Positions 16,790 to 24,982 of a stretch of DNA of 64,000 bases are shown in pieces. Source of the stretch: Shimia sagamensis (GTDB lineage Bacteria; Pseudomonadota; Alphaproteobacteria; Rhodobacterales; Rhodobacteraceae); NCBI RefSeq assembly GCF_900182745.1, contig NZ_FXTY01000006.1:124001-188000 (forward strand). Direction: 5' to 3'. Position 1 is the stretch's first letter, and each line of letters starts with the position of its first letter. The position numbers and the translations under genes are program-made. The notes beneath the pieces were generated by a model. That model was not told where the DNA came from, ran no database searches, and saw only the letters and a list, made by a program, of their open reading frames with translations.

Positions 16790-18082
16790 TTAGCTGACGC
16801 GCAGGCCAACCCGGTGCATGGTGTTGTTGAGATACCCTTTGGGGTTCCAATCAATGGCAAACGGCTGCATTTCGCCATTGCTGTCAGTCGCCCGCGCCCA
16901 AACTTCGTAGTAGCCGGCCTGCGGGAAGGACACATTGGACCGCCAGTTCTGCCACGCGCCGGAGTTCACCGGTGCATCCAGCTCTGCGGTCTGCCAGGTG
17001 GCGCCAAAGTCCGAAGAAACTTCCAGCTTTTCAATTGTGCGGTCACCGGACCACGCGTGCCCGCGCACCTCGGTTTCCATACCCACGTCTGCACCATTGG
17101 CTGGGAAAGTCACCAAAGATTTCACCGGCATACGCTCGATGATCACAAAGTCTTCGGTTTCTACCTTTTCACCCGGAGCCACCGGGCGGTTTGGCACACG
17201 GTACGCTTTGCCGGTCATCTTTGGACCATCATGCACAACGTCCCGCAGCTCGATGCGTGTCAGCCATTTTTGGGCTGTGGAGGCGGGCCAACCTGGCACC
17301 ACCAGACGCAGAGGCGCGCCATTAAGCGGGTGCAACGGGGCACCGTTCATTTCAAACGCAATCAGAATCTCATCTGTCATCGCTTTGCCAATTGGCATGC
17401 CGCGCGAAATTGGCAGTTTGTCTGGATCGCCAGACAAGTGCGCATCCGCGCCATAGTGGGCTGTGTAAACCACGTTGGATTGCACCCCTGCCGCTTCCAG
17501 CACGTCTTTCAATCGCACACCGGTCCACTCGGAACAGGCCACCGCACCATAGGTCCACTGGTTGCCTTTGGCTGGCGGATTAAAAAAGCCGCGCCCGTTG
17601 CCGCCACATTCCAGCGTCAGCGCACTGGTGACCACTTCGAACTTTTCTTTCAGATCCGCGATGCTCAACGTCATCGGCGTGTCAACAAAACCGTCAATGG
17701 TCAATGTCCAGCTTGCCGCATCGGTATCCATTGGAGGAATGCCGTTGTTGCGCACAAAGTGGCGTGAGGTTGGGGTGATCGCATCATCCAGAAGCTCTGG
17801 CGGGGTTTCCGCGTTCACCGGCCGGTCATTAAGCAGCGTCAAGCCGTCTTTGCCCACCAGAACGTCCTCAGACGCCATGGCCGCTGGCACAAAACCAATT
17901 GGCATATTGCGATGGAACGGGATCGACGTGCCCACCATGGCCGCCATAGTGGCCAGGCCGGTGCGCTTGAGGAAGCCGCGGCGGTCCGGGTTTGGCACCC
18001 GCCCGTAAAACTCCTTGTCCGCCTTCTCCGGGTTCTCGGCGAAAAAGCTGTTTACGTCCTTAGTCTTATCGTCGTCGGCCAT
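16790..18082 (-). CDS. SoxC/SorA-like molybdenum sulfite (sulfane) dehydrogenase
   Basis: This 430-residue protein of the sulfite oxidase family has a twin-arginine signal ('DRRGFLKRTG', Arg34-Arg35) for folded export. The Mo-pterin domain includes 'LECGGNGRGFF', with Cys159 as the expected Mo ligand, and a C-terminal dimerisation domain follows (about residues 310-430). Overall similarity is to SoxC-type enzymes. It probably oxidises sulfite or sulfane in the periplasm and passes electrons to the adjacent dihaem cytochrome. No soxXA, soxYZ or soxB genes are in the window, so it may be a stand-alone sulfite dehydrogenase. GGAGG precedes the ATG. Confidence 0.9.
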   Translation of the reverse strand: MADDDKTKDVNSFFAENPEKADKEFYGRVPNPDRRGFLKRTGLATMAAMVGTSIPFHRNMPIGFVPAAMASEDVLVGKDGLTLLNDRPVNAETPPELLDDAITPTSRHFVRNNGIPPMDTDAASWTLTIDGFVDTPMTLSIADLKEKFEVVTSALTLECGGNGRGFFNPPAKGNQWTYGAVACSEWTGVRLKDVLEAAGVQSNVVYTAHYGADAHLSGDPDKLPISRGMPIGKAMTDEILIAFEMNGAPLHPLNGAPLRLVVPGWPASTAQKWLTRIELRDVVHDGPKMTGKAYRVPNRPVAPGEKVETEDFVIIERMPVKSLVTFPANGADVGMETEVRGHAWSGDRTIEKLEVSSDFGATWQTAELDAPVNSGAWQNWRSNVSFPQAGYYEVWARATDSNGEMQPFAIDWNPKGYLNNTMHRVGLRVS

Positions 18083-18267
18083 ATTATCCTCCCATGGCGT
18101 AGTGCTGTTGGGCGCCCCACTCTGATTGGTGGTTGCAAGGGACTAACGGATGGCACCGCTAAAATATTCCTTTGAGAGTCATATTTTTGGGGAACAGGCG
18201 GCAATGTCGGGTACAGGGCCCCTTTTCAATTAACAAATTTGGTGTGCCAACGACAAAATCCTGAAAC

Positions 18268-18298
18268 AAAAAAGCCCCCGGACGTACATCCAGGAGGC
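18268..18298 (-). terminator. Terminator downstream of the chemoreceptor gene
   Basis: On the minus strand a GC-rich stem (GCCTCCTGGA with TCCGGGGGC) is followed by a run of T (A run at 18268-18273 on the plus strand). It lies 27 bp beyond the chemoreceptor stop and separates that gene from the sulfite dehydrogenase operon. The remaining bases, 18083-18267, hold the sulfite dehydrogenase leader and no other feature that I can see. Confidence 0.75.
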
Positions 18299-18324
18299 TG
18301 TTTCTTAAACCGCGGCCTTGCAGA

Positions 18325-20517
18325 TCACGCGACAAATCTATCTTCATCCACGTCTTCAGCATCCATATCCGGTGCTTGCATGACCTTGAAACCTGACACA
18401 GTGCTCGACAGAATTTTGGATTCCGACTGTGCCCCCTGCATGGCGGTGTTAACCTCAAAAAACGCCGCTGCATTTTCCTGTGTCGACTTGTCCAAACGCC
18501 CTACGGCCACGTTGATTTCGTTGATACCAACGGAGGTGTCTTTGGTGGCTGCCGCAATGTGGCGAATTTGATCAGTGGCGCCGTTGACCCCAACAACAAT
18601 CTCATCAAACGCCTTGCCTGTATCGCGGACCAAGGACACGCCCCGCTCCACTGTTGACCCGGTGGTTTTGATAAGCTCTGAAATTTGTCTGGCGGACTCT
18701 GACGATTTTTGCGCCAAGGCACGGACTTCAGACGCCACAACAGCAAATCCTTGCCCCGCCTCTCCCGCACGGGCCGCTTCGACACCCGCATTAAGCGCCA
18801 GTAGGTTGGTTTGGAACGCAATGTCCTCGATAACAGCCAAGGTGCCATCAATTGAGTCTGTGGCCGCTTCGATTTCCGCCATCGCCTCAACCGCCAAGCT
18901 CATGACCTGCTGCCCTTGAGCCGCACGGTTTGTGATGTCATCAACGGAGGTATTTGCTTCAGTTGCCGACGCCGCCATGGAGCCAACCGTAGAGGACATC
19001 TGCTCCAACGCCGCCGCCGTTTCTTCCAAGGCCGCCGCGTTTTGCTCGGAGTTTGCCGCCACGGAATCCGTGGTGCGAGACACTTCTGACGACACATTTT
19101 CCACAACAGCCGCGGATTTTGACACCAGATTGATTTTCTCAGACAAGCTGTCGGTTGCAGTGTTCATCGAGGTGGCGATATCGCCAAAAATCCCCTGAAA
19201 CCCGTCGGGCATCCGATAGGTCAAATCCTGCTGCTCCATATGGCTCAGACCGCTGCGCACCGCCTCCAGACCTTCATTTGCAGAACTGCCGATGCTGTTC
19301 ACCTTCACACAGATCTCTTTGAAGATGCCCTCTTTGTCCTCAGTGCCAAGCTGGCCAGTGAAATCGCCACGCGCACAGGCTTCGACCACTTCGGCGATCT
19401 CTTCAGCAGCAACTTTTTCTGAGGCGCGTTGGGCCAGCAACAGCTCGATTGAGGCATGCAGTTCAGCAATTTCCTTGGCGGAGCTGCGGTATTTAAGCGG
19501 TTCGGCCTCGTCCCCGCGGGCAGCCGAGGCCAACGCCTGAGTGCCTTCACGCAATGGGCGCAGCTGTCGGCGGCACCAGATCAACATGGCGCCGAGGAAA
19601 AGCGCGATCATGCCAAGAAGAGCCCCCATCGCCCGGAAAATCACCGCCGATTTTTCGGCCTGCTGGGCGGAAAAGTCGGACAGCAAAATCAGATCAAAGG
19701 CCGTGCCGTCTTGGTTGACGCCAATCCGGTTGCGCGCGGCAACAAAGTGCTGCTCGCCCGTGGCAATCACATCAAATGTCAAATCATTGCCAGCAAGCGC
19801 ATTCATCGCTGTGGAAGTAATTTCGGCTTGGTCCGGGCCTGCGGCAACGTCGGCCTCAGGGTCCGCTTCAGCAACCAGAGGCGCTTCATAGCCTTGCAAC
19901 GTCCAGTCCGCATTTGGATGAACCTCAGCTAAAAGCACACTCATTTGCATCGCCTCGGCGATCACCGGCAGGCTGGACTGCGCGTCCAGAGCAAGCAGGC
20001 CATAACCCACCACATTCCGTCCGGAGAACAGAGGGAAGGCATAGACCGCGCCAATGCGCGTGTCGTCAATCTGTGTGATCTCAAAGGCCCGTTGGCGACT
20101 GTCTTTGATCTGTCGAACAATCTCCGGGGTGCCAGCCTGCTTCAGGGGCTCATCCTGGGTGCTGAACGCAGCGACAGACGTGCCGTCTTTGTCAAAAATG
20201 ATCAGATCGGAAATTTCGCCCGACGCAGAGGCGCGGTTGAACGTGGAGGTTAAGTCCTCTTTCAGGGCGGCGAAATCTCCGTCTTTCAGAGCATTCATAC
20301 TGTCTCTGGACCGGGAAATTGTGCGGCCGTGGGTTGTGAGTGTCTTCTCGCTGCGTTGCAGGACCTGCACGGCTGCAACGCTGGCGTTTTCTGCGTTTAG
20401 GGACAGCAAAGTTGTCTCAACCCGCTTCAAAATGGCGCCTCCGCCAAAGACAAAGGCTGCGGTCATGGCCATGGCAAAAATACAAAGCCCCACGACGATA
20501 CGGTTTGAAAGTGACAT
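18325..20517 (-). CDS. Methyl-accepting chemotaxis protein
   Basis: This 730-residue chemoreceptor has an N-terminal membrane helix (about residues 5-27), a periplasmic sensor of about 275 residues, and a second helix near residues 305-328. HAMP-like and linker regions follow, then the cytoplasmic signalling domain. The highly conserved hairpin tip is clear ('TNLLALNAGVEAARAGEAG', 'FAVVASEVRALAQKS'). The ATG at 20517 has GGGGAC at 7 bp and is preferred to a TTG further upstream. It lies 39 bp after a secreted rhodanese gene on the same strand and just upstream of sulfite dehydrogenase genes, so a sulfur-related ligand is possible but unproven. Confidence 0.95.
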   Translation of the reverse strand: MSLSNRIVVGLCIFAMAMTAAFVFGGGAILKRVETTLLSLNAENASVAAVQVLQRSEKTLTTHGRTISRSRDSMNALKDGDFAALKEDLTSTFNRASASGEISDLIIFDKDGTSVAAFSTQDEPLKQAGTPEIVRQIKDSRQRAFEITQIDDTRIGAVYAFPLFSGRNVVGYGLLALDAQSSLPVIAEAMQMSVLLAEVHPNADWTLQGYEAPLVAEADPEADVAAGPDQAEITSTAMNALAGNDLTFDVIATGEQHFVAARNRIGVNQDGTAFDLILLSDFSAQQAEKSAVIFRAMGALLGMIALFLGAMLIWCRRQLRPLREGTQALASAARGDEAEPLKYRSSAKEIAELHASIELLLAQRASEKVAAEEIAEVVEACARGDFTGQLGTEDKEGIFKEICVKVNSIGSSANEGLEAVRSGLSHMEQQDLTYRMPDGFQGIFGDIATSMNTATDSLSEKINLVSKSAAVVENVSSEVSRTTDSVAANSEQNAAALEETAAALEQMSSTVGSMAASATEANTSVDDITNRAAQGQQVMSLAVEAMAEIEAATDSIDGTLAVIEDIAFQTNLLALNAGVEAARAGEAGQGFAVVASEVRALAQKSSESARQISELIKTTGSTVERGVSLVRDTGKAFDEIVVGVNGATDQIRHIAAATKDTSVGINEINVAVGRLDKSTQENAAAFFEVNTAMQGAQSESKILSSTVSGFKVMQAPDMDAEDVDEDRFVA

Positions 20518-20556
20518 ATGTGCTGTCCCCAATAGTTTTCTTAAATCTCTGGTCGA

Positions 20557-20970
20557 TTATTCAATCGGGAACCCTGCGTTTTCCCACGCTGGGTAGCCAT
20601 CGCGGAAGTAATACACTTTGCCAAAGCCCCAGGAGACAGCCATTTCAGCAGCTTTTGAGGAGCGCATGCAGGAGTGACCGTTGCAGTAGAACACAACCGG
20701 CACATCAGCGCCGACAACTTCAGCCAGAGCATCTTGTGTCAGGGCAGATTTCACATCCAGATGCACGGCACCCGGAATGCGGCCCGCTTCATAATCAGAC
20801 GGCTTGCGCACGTCGATAAAGGCCACGCCTTCATCAAACAGTTGAACCGCCTCTGCTGGTGATACCGTGGTTGCGCCGGATACCGTTTCAGGGGATTGCG
20901 CAGCCAGTGCAGCAAATGGCAATAGCACCAACGCTGCGACTGCCGCGAGCTTGCTCAGAAAATGTGACAT
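20557..20970 (-). CDS. Secreted single-domain rhodanese-like protein
   Basis: This 137-residue protein has a signal peptide (about residues 1-23, ending ALA). The rhodanese fold follows: 'FIDVRKPSDYEAGRIPGAVHLD', then the active-site loop 'YCNGHSCMRS' with Cys96, Cys101 and Arg103, then 'RDGYPAWENAGFPIE'. The loop is longer than the usual CxxxxR and holds a second Cys. It may move sulfane sulfur or act in periplasmic thiol chemistry. The ATG at 20970 has GGAG at a good distance. It is probably co-transcribed with the chemoreceptor gene. Confidence 0.88.
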   Translation of the reverse strand: MSHFLSKLAAVAALVLLPFAALAAQSPETVSGATTVSPAEAVQLFDEGVAFIDVRKPSDYEAGRIPGAVHLDVKSALTQDALAEVVGADVPVVFYCNGHSCMRSSKAAEMAVSWGFGKVYYFRDGYPAWENAGFPIE

Positions 20971-21190
20971 TTGGATCTCCAAGGTTACAGTCCGATTGGA
21001 CAATTGGATCCAAGTAAGCTCAATTCCTCTAATTTTCTGCTAACCGCGAAATCTTGGCAGACCACACAACCCACCATATCTCCTAATTTGGCCACACGGA
21101 CAACGCCGCTGCTGCGGCAAGAAAATCCGCAATCTCACAATCCACTAAGTGCCAAATTGGAGACCCGGTCCGTACTCCAAATTGGCCAAA

Positions 21191-21219
21191 CACCCGCGAA
21201 AGCTGACTCCTCGCGGGTG
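21191..21219 (-). terminator. Stem-loop downstream of the M3 peptidase gene
   Basis: CACCCGCGA (21191-21199) and TCGCGGGTG (21211-21219) form a perfect 9-bp stem 23 bp beyond the peptidase stop. On the minus strand it is followed by a short T stretch, so it is a weak-to-moderate intrinsic terminator. The rest of the gap (21004-21190) has no recognisable gene; the phrase CCAAATTGG occurs twice (21152-21186 region). Confidence 0.6.
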
Positions 21220-21241
21220 CTTCTTATGCCAATTCTGTCGC

Positions 21242-23254
21242 TCAGGCCGCCAAACCGCGGCCTTTCAAAAGAGCCTCAACACCGGGCAGACGCCCGCGGA
21301 ACCGCTTATACAGCTCGTCCGCCTCCACCGAGCCGCCAGTCGACAAGATATGCCGCTCCAGCGCCTTTGCCGTCTCCGGATCAAACGCGCTGCCCGCCTC
21401 CTCAAAGGCTTCAAACGCGTCCGCATCCATCACCTCAGACCACATGTAGCTGTAATAACCTGAGCTATAGCCGTCTCCGGCAAACACATGGGCAAAATGA
21501 GGCGTCGCATGGCGCATGGTGATCGCCGCTGGCATGCCCAGCTCCGCCAGAACCTCCGCCTGCTTGGCCATCGGATCGCTTGGGGCCGCGCCTTCGTGAA
21601 ACGCCAGATCGACCAGCGCGGAGGCAACATATTCCACCGTGGCAAAGCCCTGATCAAAGTTCGCCGCACCCAGCACCTTCTCCAGCATCGCTTGCGGCAT
21701 CGCCTCGCCGGTCTCCGCATGGGTGGCATACTCCGCCAGCACCTCGGGAACCTCCAGCCAGTGTTCATACAGCTGGCTTGGCAACTCCACAAAGTCCCGC
21801 GCCACCGACGTGCCGGAAATGCTCTCATAGGTCACATTGGACAGCATCTGATGCAGCGCATGCCCAAACTCGTGGAACAACGTGCGCGCATCGTCATAGG
21901 ACAACAGCGCCGGGTCACCCTTTGCAAAGTTGCAGACGTTGATCACAACCGGCCCCTGCACCTCAGGGAATTTCGCCTGCCCCCGCATCGCCGAACACCA
22001 CGCGCCAGAGCGTTTTCCGCCCCGCGCAAAATAGTCGCCGATGAAAACCGCCACGTGATCTCCGTCGCGTGTCACTTCCCAGGCGCGGCAATCCTCATGG
22101 TAAAGCGGCACATCCAACTCTTTGAATGCCAGACCGAACAGTTTGCTTGCACAGGCAAAGCTCGCCTCGATCATGCGGTTAAGCTGCAAGTACGGCTTCA
22201 GCGCCGCCTCATCCAAATCATGTTCCGCCTTGCGCCGCTTCTCCGCGTAATAGCGCCAATCCCACGGCGCCAGATCGCCGTTGATGCCATCCGAATGCAT
22301 CATCTCTGTCAGCACGACAGCATCTGCCTCTGCCCGCGCCTTCGCAGGCGCCCAAACATCCATCAACAGCCCACGCACCGCATCGGGCGTCTTAGCCATC
22401 TCGGTTTCCAGCTTGTAGTCGGCAAAACTTGCGTAGCCCAAAAGCTTCGCCCGCTCCTCGCGCAGCGCAAGTATCTCGCCCGCAATCGCACGATTATCGG
22501 TCTCGCCCCCATTGGCGCCCCGCGAGGCCCAGGCGTCAAACGCCTTCTCCCGCAGATCACGCCGCGGCGAGAACTGCAAAAACGGCACAATGATCGAACG
22601 TGACAAGGTCACAACAGGCCCTTCCGCGCCCTTCTCTTCGCCTGCGGCCCGCGCCGCATCCACCGCAAACGCCGGCAATCCTTCGAGGTCTTCCTCAGCC
22701 AAAGGCATGAACCATTCGCGCTCATCCGCCAGAAGGTTCTGCGTGAACTCTGTGCCCAGCACCGCCAAGCGACCTTTGATCTCTTTCATGCGCGCATCCG
22801 CGTCGCCTTCAAGCGCAGCCCCGCCGCGCACAAAGCCGCGATGGGTCAACATCAGCACCCGCTGCTGCTCTTCCGTCAGGTCCAACGTGTCCCGCGCGTC
22901 CCAAATGGCTTGGATCCGGCCAAACAACGCTTTGTTGGCTGAAATCTCTGCCGAATGCGCCGCCAACTTCGGCGAGAACGCCCGCTGCAACTCTTCCCGC
23001 GCCGGATTGCTGTCTGCACCGGCCACCGAGAAGAACACCGACAGCACTTTGTCGAGCCCCTCACCGGCCACTTCCATCGCCTCGATGGTGTTGGCAAAGC
23101 TGGGTGCCTCGGCACTGTCGGCAATGGCGTCAACTTCGACTTTATGCGCCGCCAAAGCTTCCTCAAAAGCAGGCGCAAAGTCAGCGTCAGAAATCTTGTC
23201 AAACGGGGCGAGCTTAAACGGGGTGTCCCAATTGGACAGCAGCGGATTTGTCAT
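21242..23254 (-). CDS. M3-family oligopeptidase (oligopeptidase A/Dcp-like zinc metallopeptidase)
   Basis: This 670-residue cytoplasmic enzyme carries the zinc motif HEFGH within 'LFHEFGHALHQML' near residue 460, followed by the Glu ligand region downstream. Length and sequence fit the M3A family (PrlC/OpdA, Dcp), which cleaves short peptides. The ATG at 23254 is preceded by AAGGAG and gives the expected N-terminus 'TNPLLSNWDTPF'. It stands alone on the minus strand. An 11-bp-periodic repeat lies 117 bp or more upstream, next to the end of the ThiF-like gene. Confidence 0.93.
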   Translation of the reverse strand: MTNPLLSNWDTPFKLAPFDKISDADFAPAFEEALAAHKVEVDAIADSAEAPSFANTIEAMEVAGEGLDKVLSVFFSVAGADSNPAREELQRAFSPKLAAHSAEISANKALFGRIQAIWDARDTLDLTEEQQRVLMLTHRGFVRGGAALEGDADARMKEIKGRLAVLGTEFTQNLLADEREWFMPLAEEDLEGLPAFAVDAARAAGEEKGAEGPVVTLSRSIIVPFLQFSPRRDLREKAFDAWASRGANGGETDNRAIAGEILALREERAKLLGYASFADYKLETEMAKTPDAVRGLLMDVWAPAKARAEADAVVLTEMMHSDGINGDLAPWDWRYYAEKRRKAEHDLDEAALKPYLQLNRMIEASFACASKLFGLAFKELDVPLYHEDCRAWEVTRDGDHVAVFIGDYFARGGKRSGAWCSAMRGQAKFPEVQGPVVINVCNFAKGDPALLSYDDARTLFHEFGHALHQMLSNVTYESISGTSVARDFVELPSQLYEHWLEVPEVLAEYATHAETGEAMPQAMLEKVLGAANFDQGFATVEYVASALVDLAFHEGAAPSDPMAKQAEVLAELGMPAAITMRHATPHFAHVFAGDGYSSGYYSYMWSEVMDADAFEAFEEAGSAFDPETAKALERHILSTGGSVEADELYKRFRGRLPGVEALLKGRGLAA

Positions 23255-23370
23255 CAGATGAATCTCCTTTGATCCCACCCTAGGCAGCGCTCAAAGCAGG
23301 TGCAATCCACCTCACCAATCCGTGCGCAGCTGCACAACTACGCGCGGCATGTGCATCCATCGCCACAGTT

Positions 23371-23404
23371 GCAATACAGTCGTGATACAGACGCAATACC
23401 GATG
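23371..23404. repeat. 11-bp-periodic direct repeat, copy A
   Basis: Three consecutive 11-bp units, GCAATACAGTC, GTGATACAGAC and GCAATACCGAT, are followed by GCGG. They lie 8 bp beyond the stop of the minus-strand ThiF-like gene. A near-identical array is at 61080-61116, again just beyond the stop of a minus-strand gene. The spacing of one helical turn suggests a protein-binding array, but I do not recognise the motif. Confidence 0.6.
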
Positions 23405-23411
23405 CGGAAAA

Positions 23412-24467
23412 TCAGGCGTTTTTACCGCCGCAAGTTGGGCAATCAGAGCGGGACTTCAGCCCAATCTTGCGGGTCTCCCCCCACAGCGCATCATAGATCA
23501 TCATCTCACCGCGCAGGGCCGCCCCGGCGCCGGTGATCACCTTGATTGCCTCCGCCGCCATCATCGTGCCAACCACGCCCGGCAGTGGCCCAACAACCCC
23601 AGCCTCTGAGCAACTGGGGGCCATGCCTGGCGCAGGGGCTTCCGGGAAAATACATTGATAACAAGGGGTTCCACCGGCGGGATCAAACACGCTCAACTGG
23701 CCCTCCCATTGCGAAAGCGCGCCGGAAATCAACGGTTTGCCCTGTGCCACGCAGACCTCATTCACCAAGTAGCGCGTGCCAAAATTATCCGTGCCATCCA
23801 GCACCAGATCATATGCGCCAATGATCTCCGCCGCATCTTCTTCGGTCAGCCGACGCGGATACGGCACCACCGTCACAAACGGATTCTGCGCCGTCATCGC
23901 CTCCGCCGCCGACAACACCTTTGGCGTGCCAATCGCCTCATCTTTGTGGATCACTTGACGCTGCAGATTGGAGTTGTCGACCACGTCGTCATCCACCACC
24001 CCGATTGTGCCTACTCCAGACGCTGCCAGATACAGCAAAACCGGTGAGCCAAGCCCTCCGGCGCCGACCACCAACACCCTGGCATCTTTAAGTTTTTTCT
24101 GCCCCAAACCACCCAGTTCGCGCAGCACAATATGACGTGCATAGCGGTTCAATTCGGTGTCGGTAAACAGCTCTTGCGCGGCACTCTCCTGCGCCGCATC
24201 TGAAGTTTTGGCATCTGCTTTTTGGCGCAGTTTCTGCACCATTGAGGAATAGCCCAACACAACCGCAACTGCCGCGCCAATCATCAACCACATCGCCAAG
24301 CTACCACCCGTCGCAACCACCAACTGATGCTCTGGCGGAAACACAAGTTGCACGCCGACAACGGCCAGATACAGCAGCCCAATCATGGTCCAGCGCGCAG
24401 ACTTAGGCGCGCCCATCACCATGCCAATCGCCCAAAGCCCGGCAACCATTGCAAGCACCAAAAACAT
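23412..24467 (-). CDS. HesA/MoeB/ThiF-family adenylyltransferase with N-terminal membrane segments
   Basis: This 351-residue protein has two or three hydrophobic segments in the first 80 residues, a charged linker, and a full E1-like adenylating domain. The domain shows 'VVGAGGLGSPVLLYLAASG' (nucleotide binding), 'DDDVVDNSNLQRQ' and 'DGTDNFGTRYLVN'. Zinc-ligand pairs CYQC and CPTC near the end match MoeB/ThiF. Such enzymes adenylate the C-terminus of MoaD or ThiS. The membrane anchor is unusual. The start ATG overlaps the dut stop by one base (TGATG), so the two are coupled. Confidence 0.88.
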   Translation of the reverse strand: MFLVLAMVAGLWAIGMVMGAPKSARWTMIGLLYLAVVGVQLVFPPEHQLVVATGGSLAMWLMIGAAVAVVLGYSSMVQKLRQKADAKTSDAAQESAAQELFTDTELNRYARHIVLRELGGLGQKKLKDARVLVVGAGGLGSPVLLYLAASGVGTIGVVDDDVVDNSNLQRQVIHKDEAIGTPKVLSAAEAMTAQNPFVTVVPYPRRLTEEDAAEIIGAYDLVLDGTDNFGTRYLVNEVCVAQGKPLISGALSQWEGQLSVFDPAGGTPCYQCIFPEAPAPGMAPSCSEAGVVGPLPGVVGTMMAAEAIKVITGAGAALRGEMMIYDALWGETRKIGLKSRSDCPTCGGKNA

Positions 24468-24934
24468 CAAAGCACTCCCGTCGAGCCAAACCCACCGGAC
24501 CCACGGCTGGTCTCACTAAGCTCTTGATCCAATTGAAACTCTGCCATCACGACCGGTGCCACAACCATCTGCGCAATGCGCATGCCATGGCTGATCTCAA
24601 AGGCCTCCTGACCCGCGTTCAAAACAATCACCCCAAGCGGCCCCCGATAATCACTGTCGATTGTGCCCGGGCTGTTGGGCAAAGTGATCCCATGCTTTAG
24701 AGCCAATCCGGACCGCGGCCGCATCTGCACCTCAAAACCCCTTGGGATTTCCAGCGACAATCCAGTGGGGACCAAGGCCCGCGCGCCCGGCGCCAGTGTC
24801 ACGCCATCCCGTTGATCTAACGGAAAATTTACCCGCACATCCGCCCCGGCAGAGCCTGCCGTTTCATACGACGGCAAACCCACTGACCGATCCGCATCGT
24901 CCAACCATTTTAGCTTAATTGGCACCGCAGCCAT
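24467..24934 (-). CDS. dut: Deoxyuridine 5'-triphosphate nucleotidohydrolase (dUTPase)
   Basis: This 155-residue trimeric dUTPase has the five family motifs visible in part: '[10 protein letters not shown]', '[10 protein letters not shown]', '[14 protein letters not shown]', 'RIAQMVVAP' and the C-terminal '[10 protein letters not shown]' arm. It hydrolyses dUTP to dUMP, which prevents uracil incorporation and feeds dTMP synthesis. It sits directly downstream of coaBC, the same neighbour as in many proteobacteria. A REP-like element fills the coaBC-dut gap. Confidence 0.96.
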   Translation of the reverse strand: MAAVPIKLKWLDDADRSVGLPSYETAGSAGADVRVNFPLDQRDGVTLAPGARALVPTGLSLEIPRGFEVQMRPRSGLALKHGITLPNSPGTIDSDYRGPLGVIVLNAGQEAFEISHGMRIAQMVVAPVVMAEFQLDQELSETSRGSGGFGSTGVL

Positions 24935-24982
24935 GTCTTCACTGTCCCCAAATATCCCCGCCGGAGGCCGCGCCTTGGCGCG
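24935..24982 (-). repeat. REP-like intergenic element, copy 2
   Basis: Read on the minus strand, a CGCGCC-AA-GGCGCG hairpin begins right after the coaBC stop, and the core GGGATATTTGGGGA follows, ending just before the dut ATG. The 14-base core is identical to that at 6646-6660. Only hairpin character, not hairpin sequence, is shared between copies. The element forms the whole dut leader, including the region expected to hold its ribosome-binding site. Confidence 0.65.

Noticed and set aside
21488..22603. Plus-strand open frame (about 370 codons) inside the M3 peptidase gene
   Set aside because: Arg/His-rich translation opposite a conserved metallopeptidase; no independent evidence.
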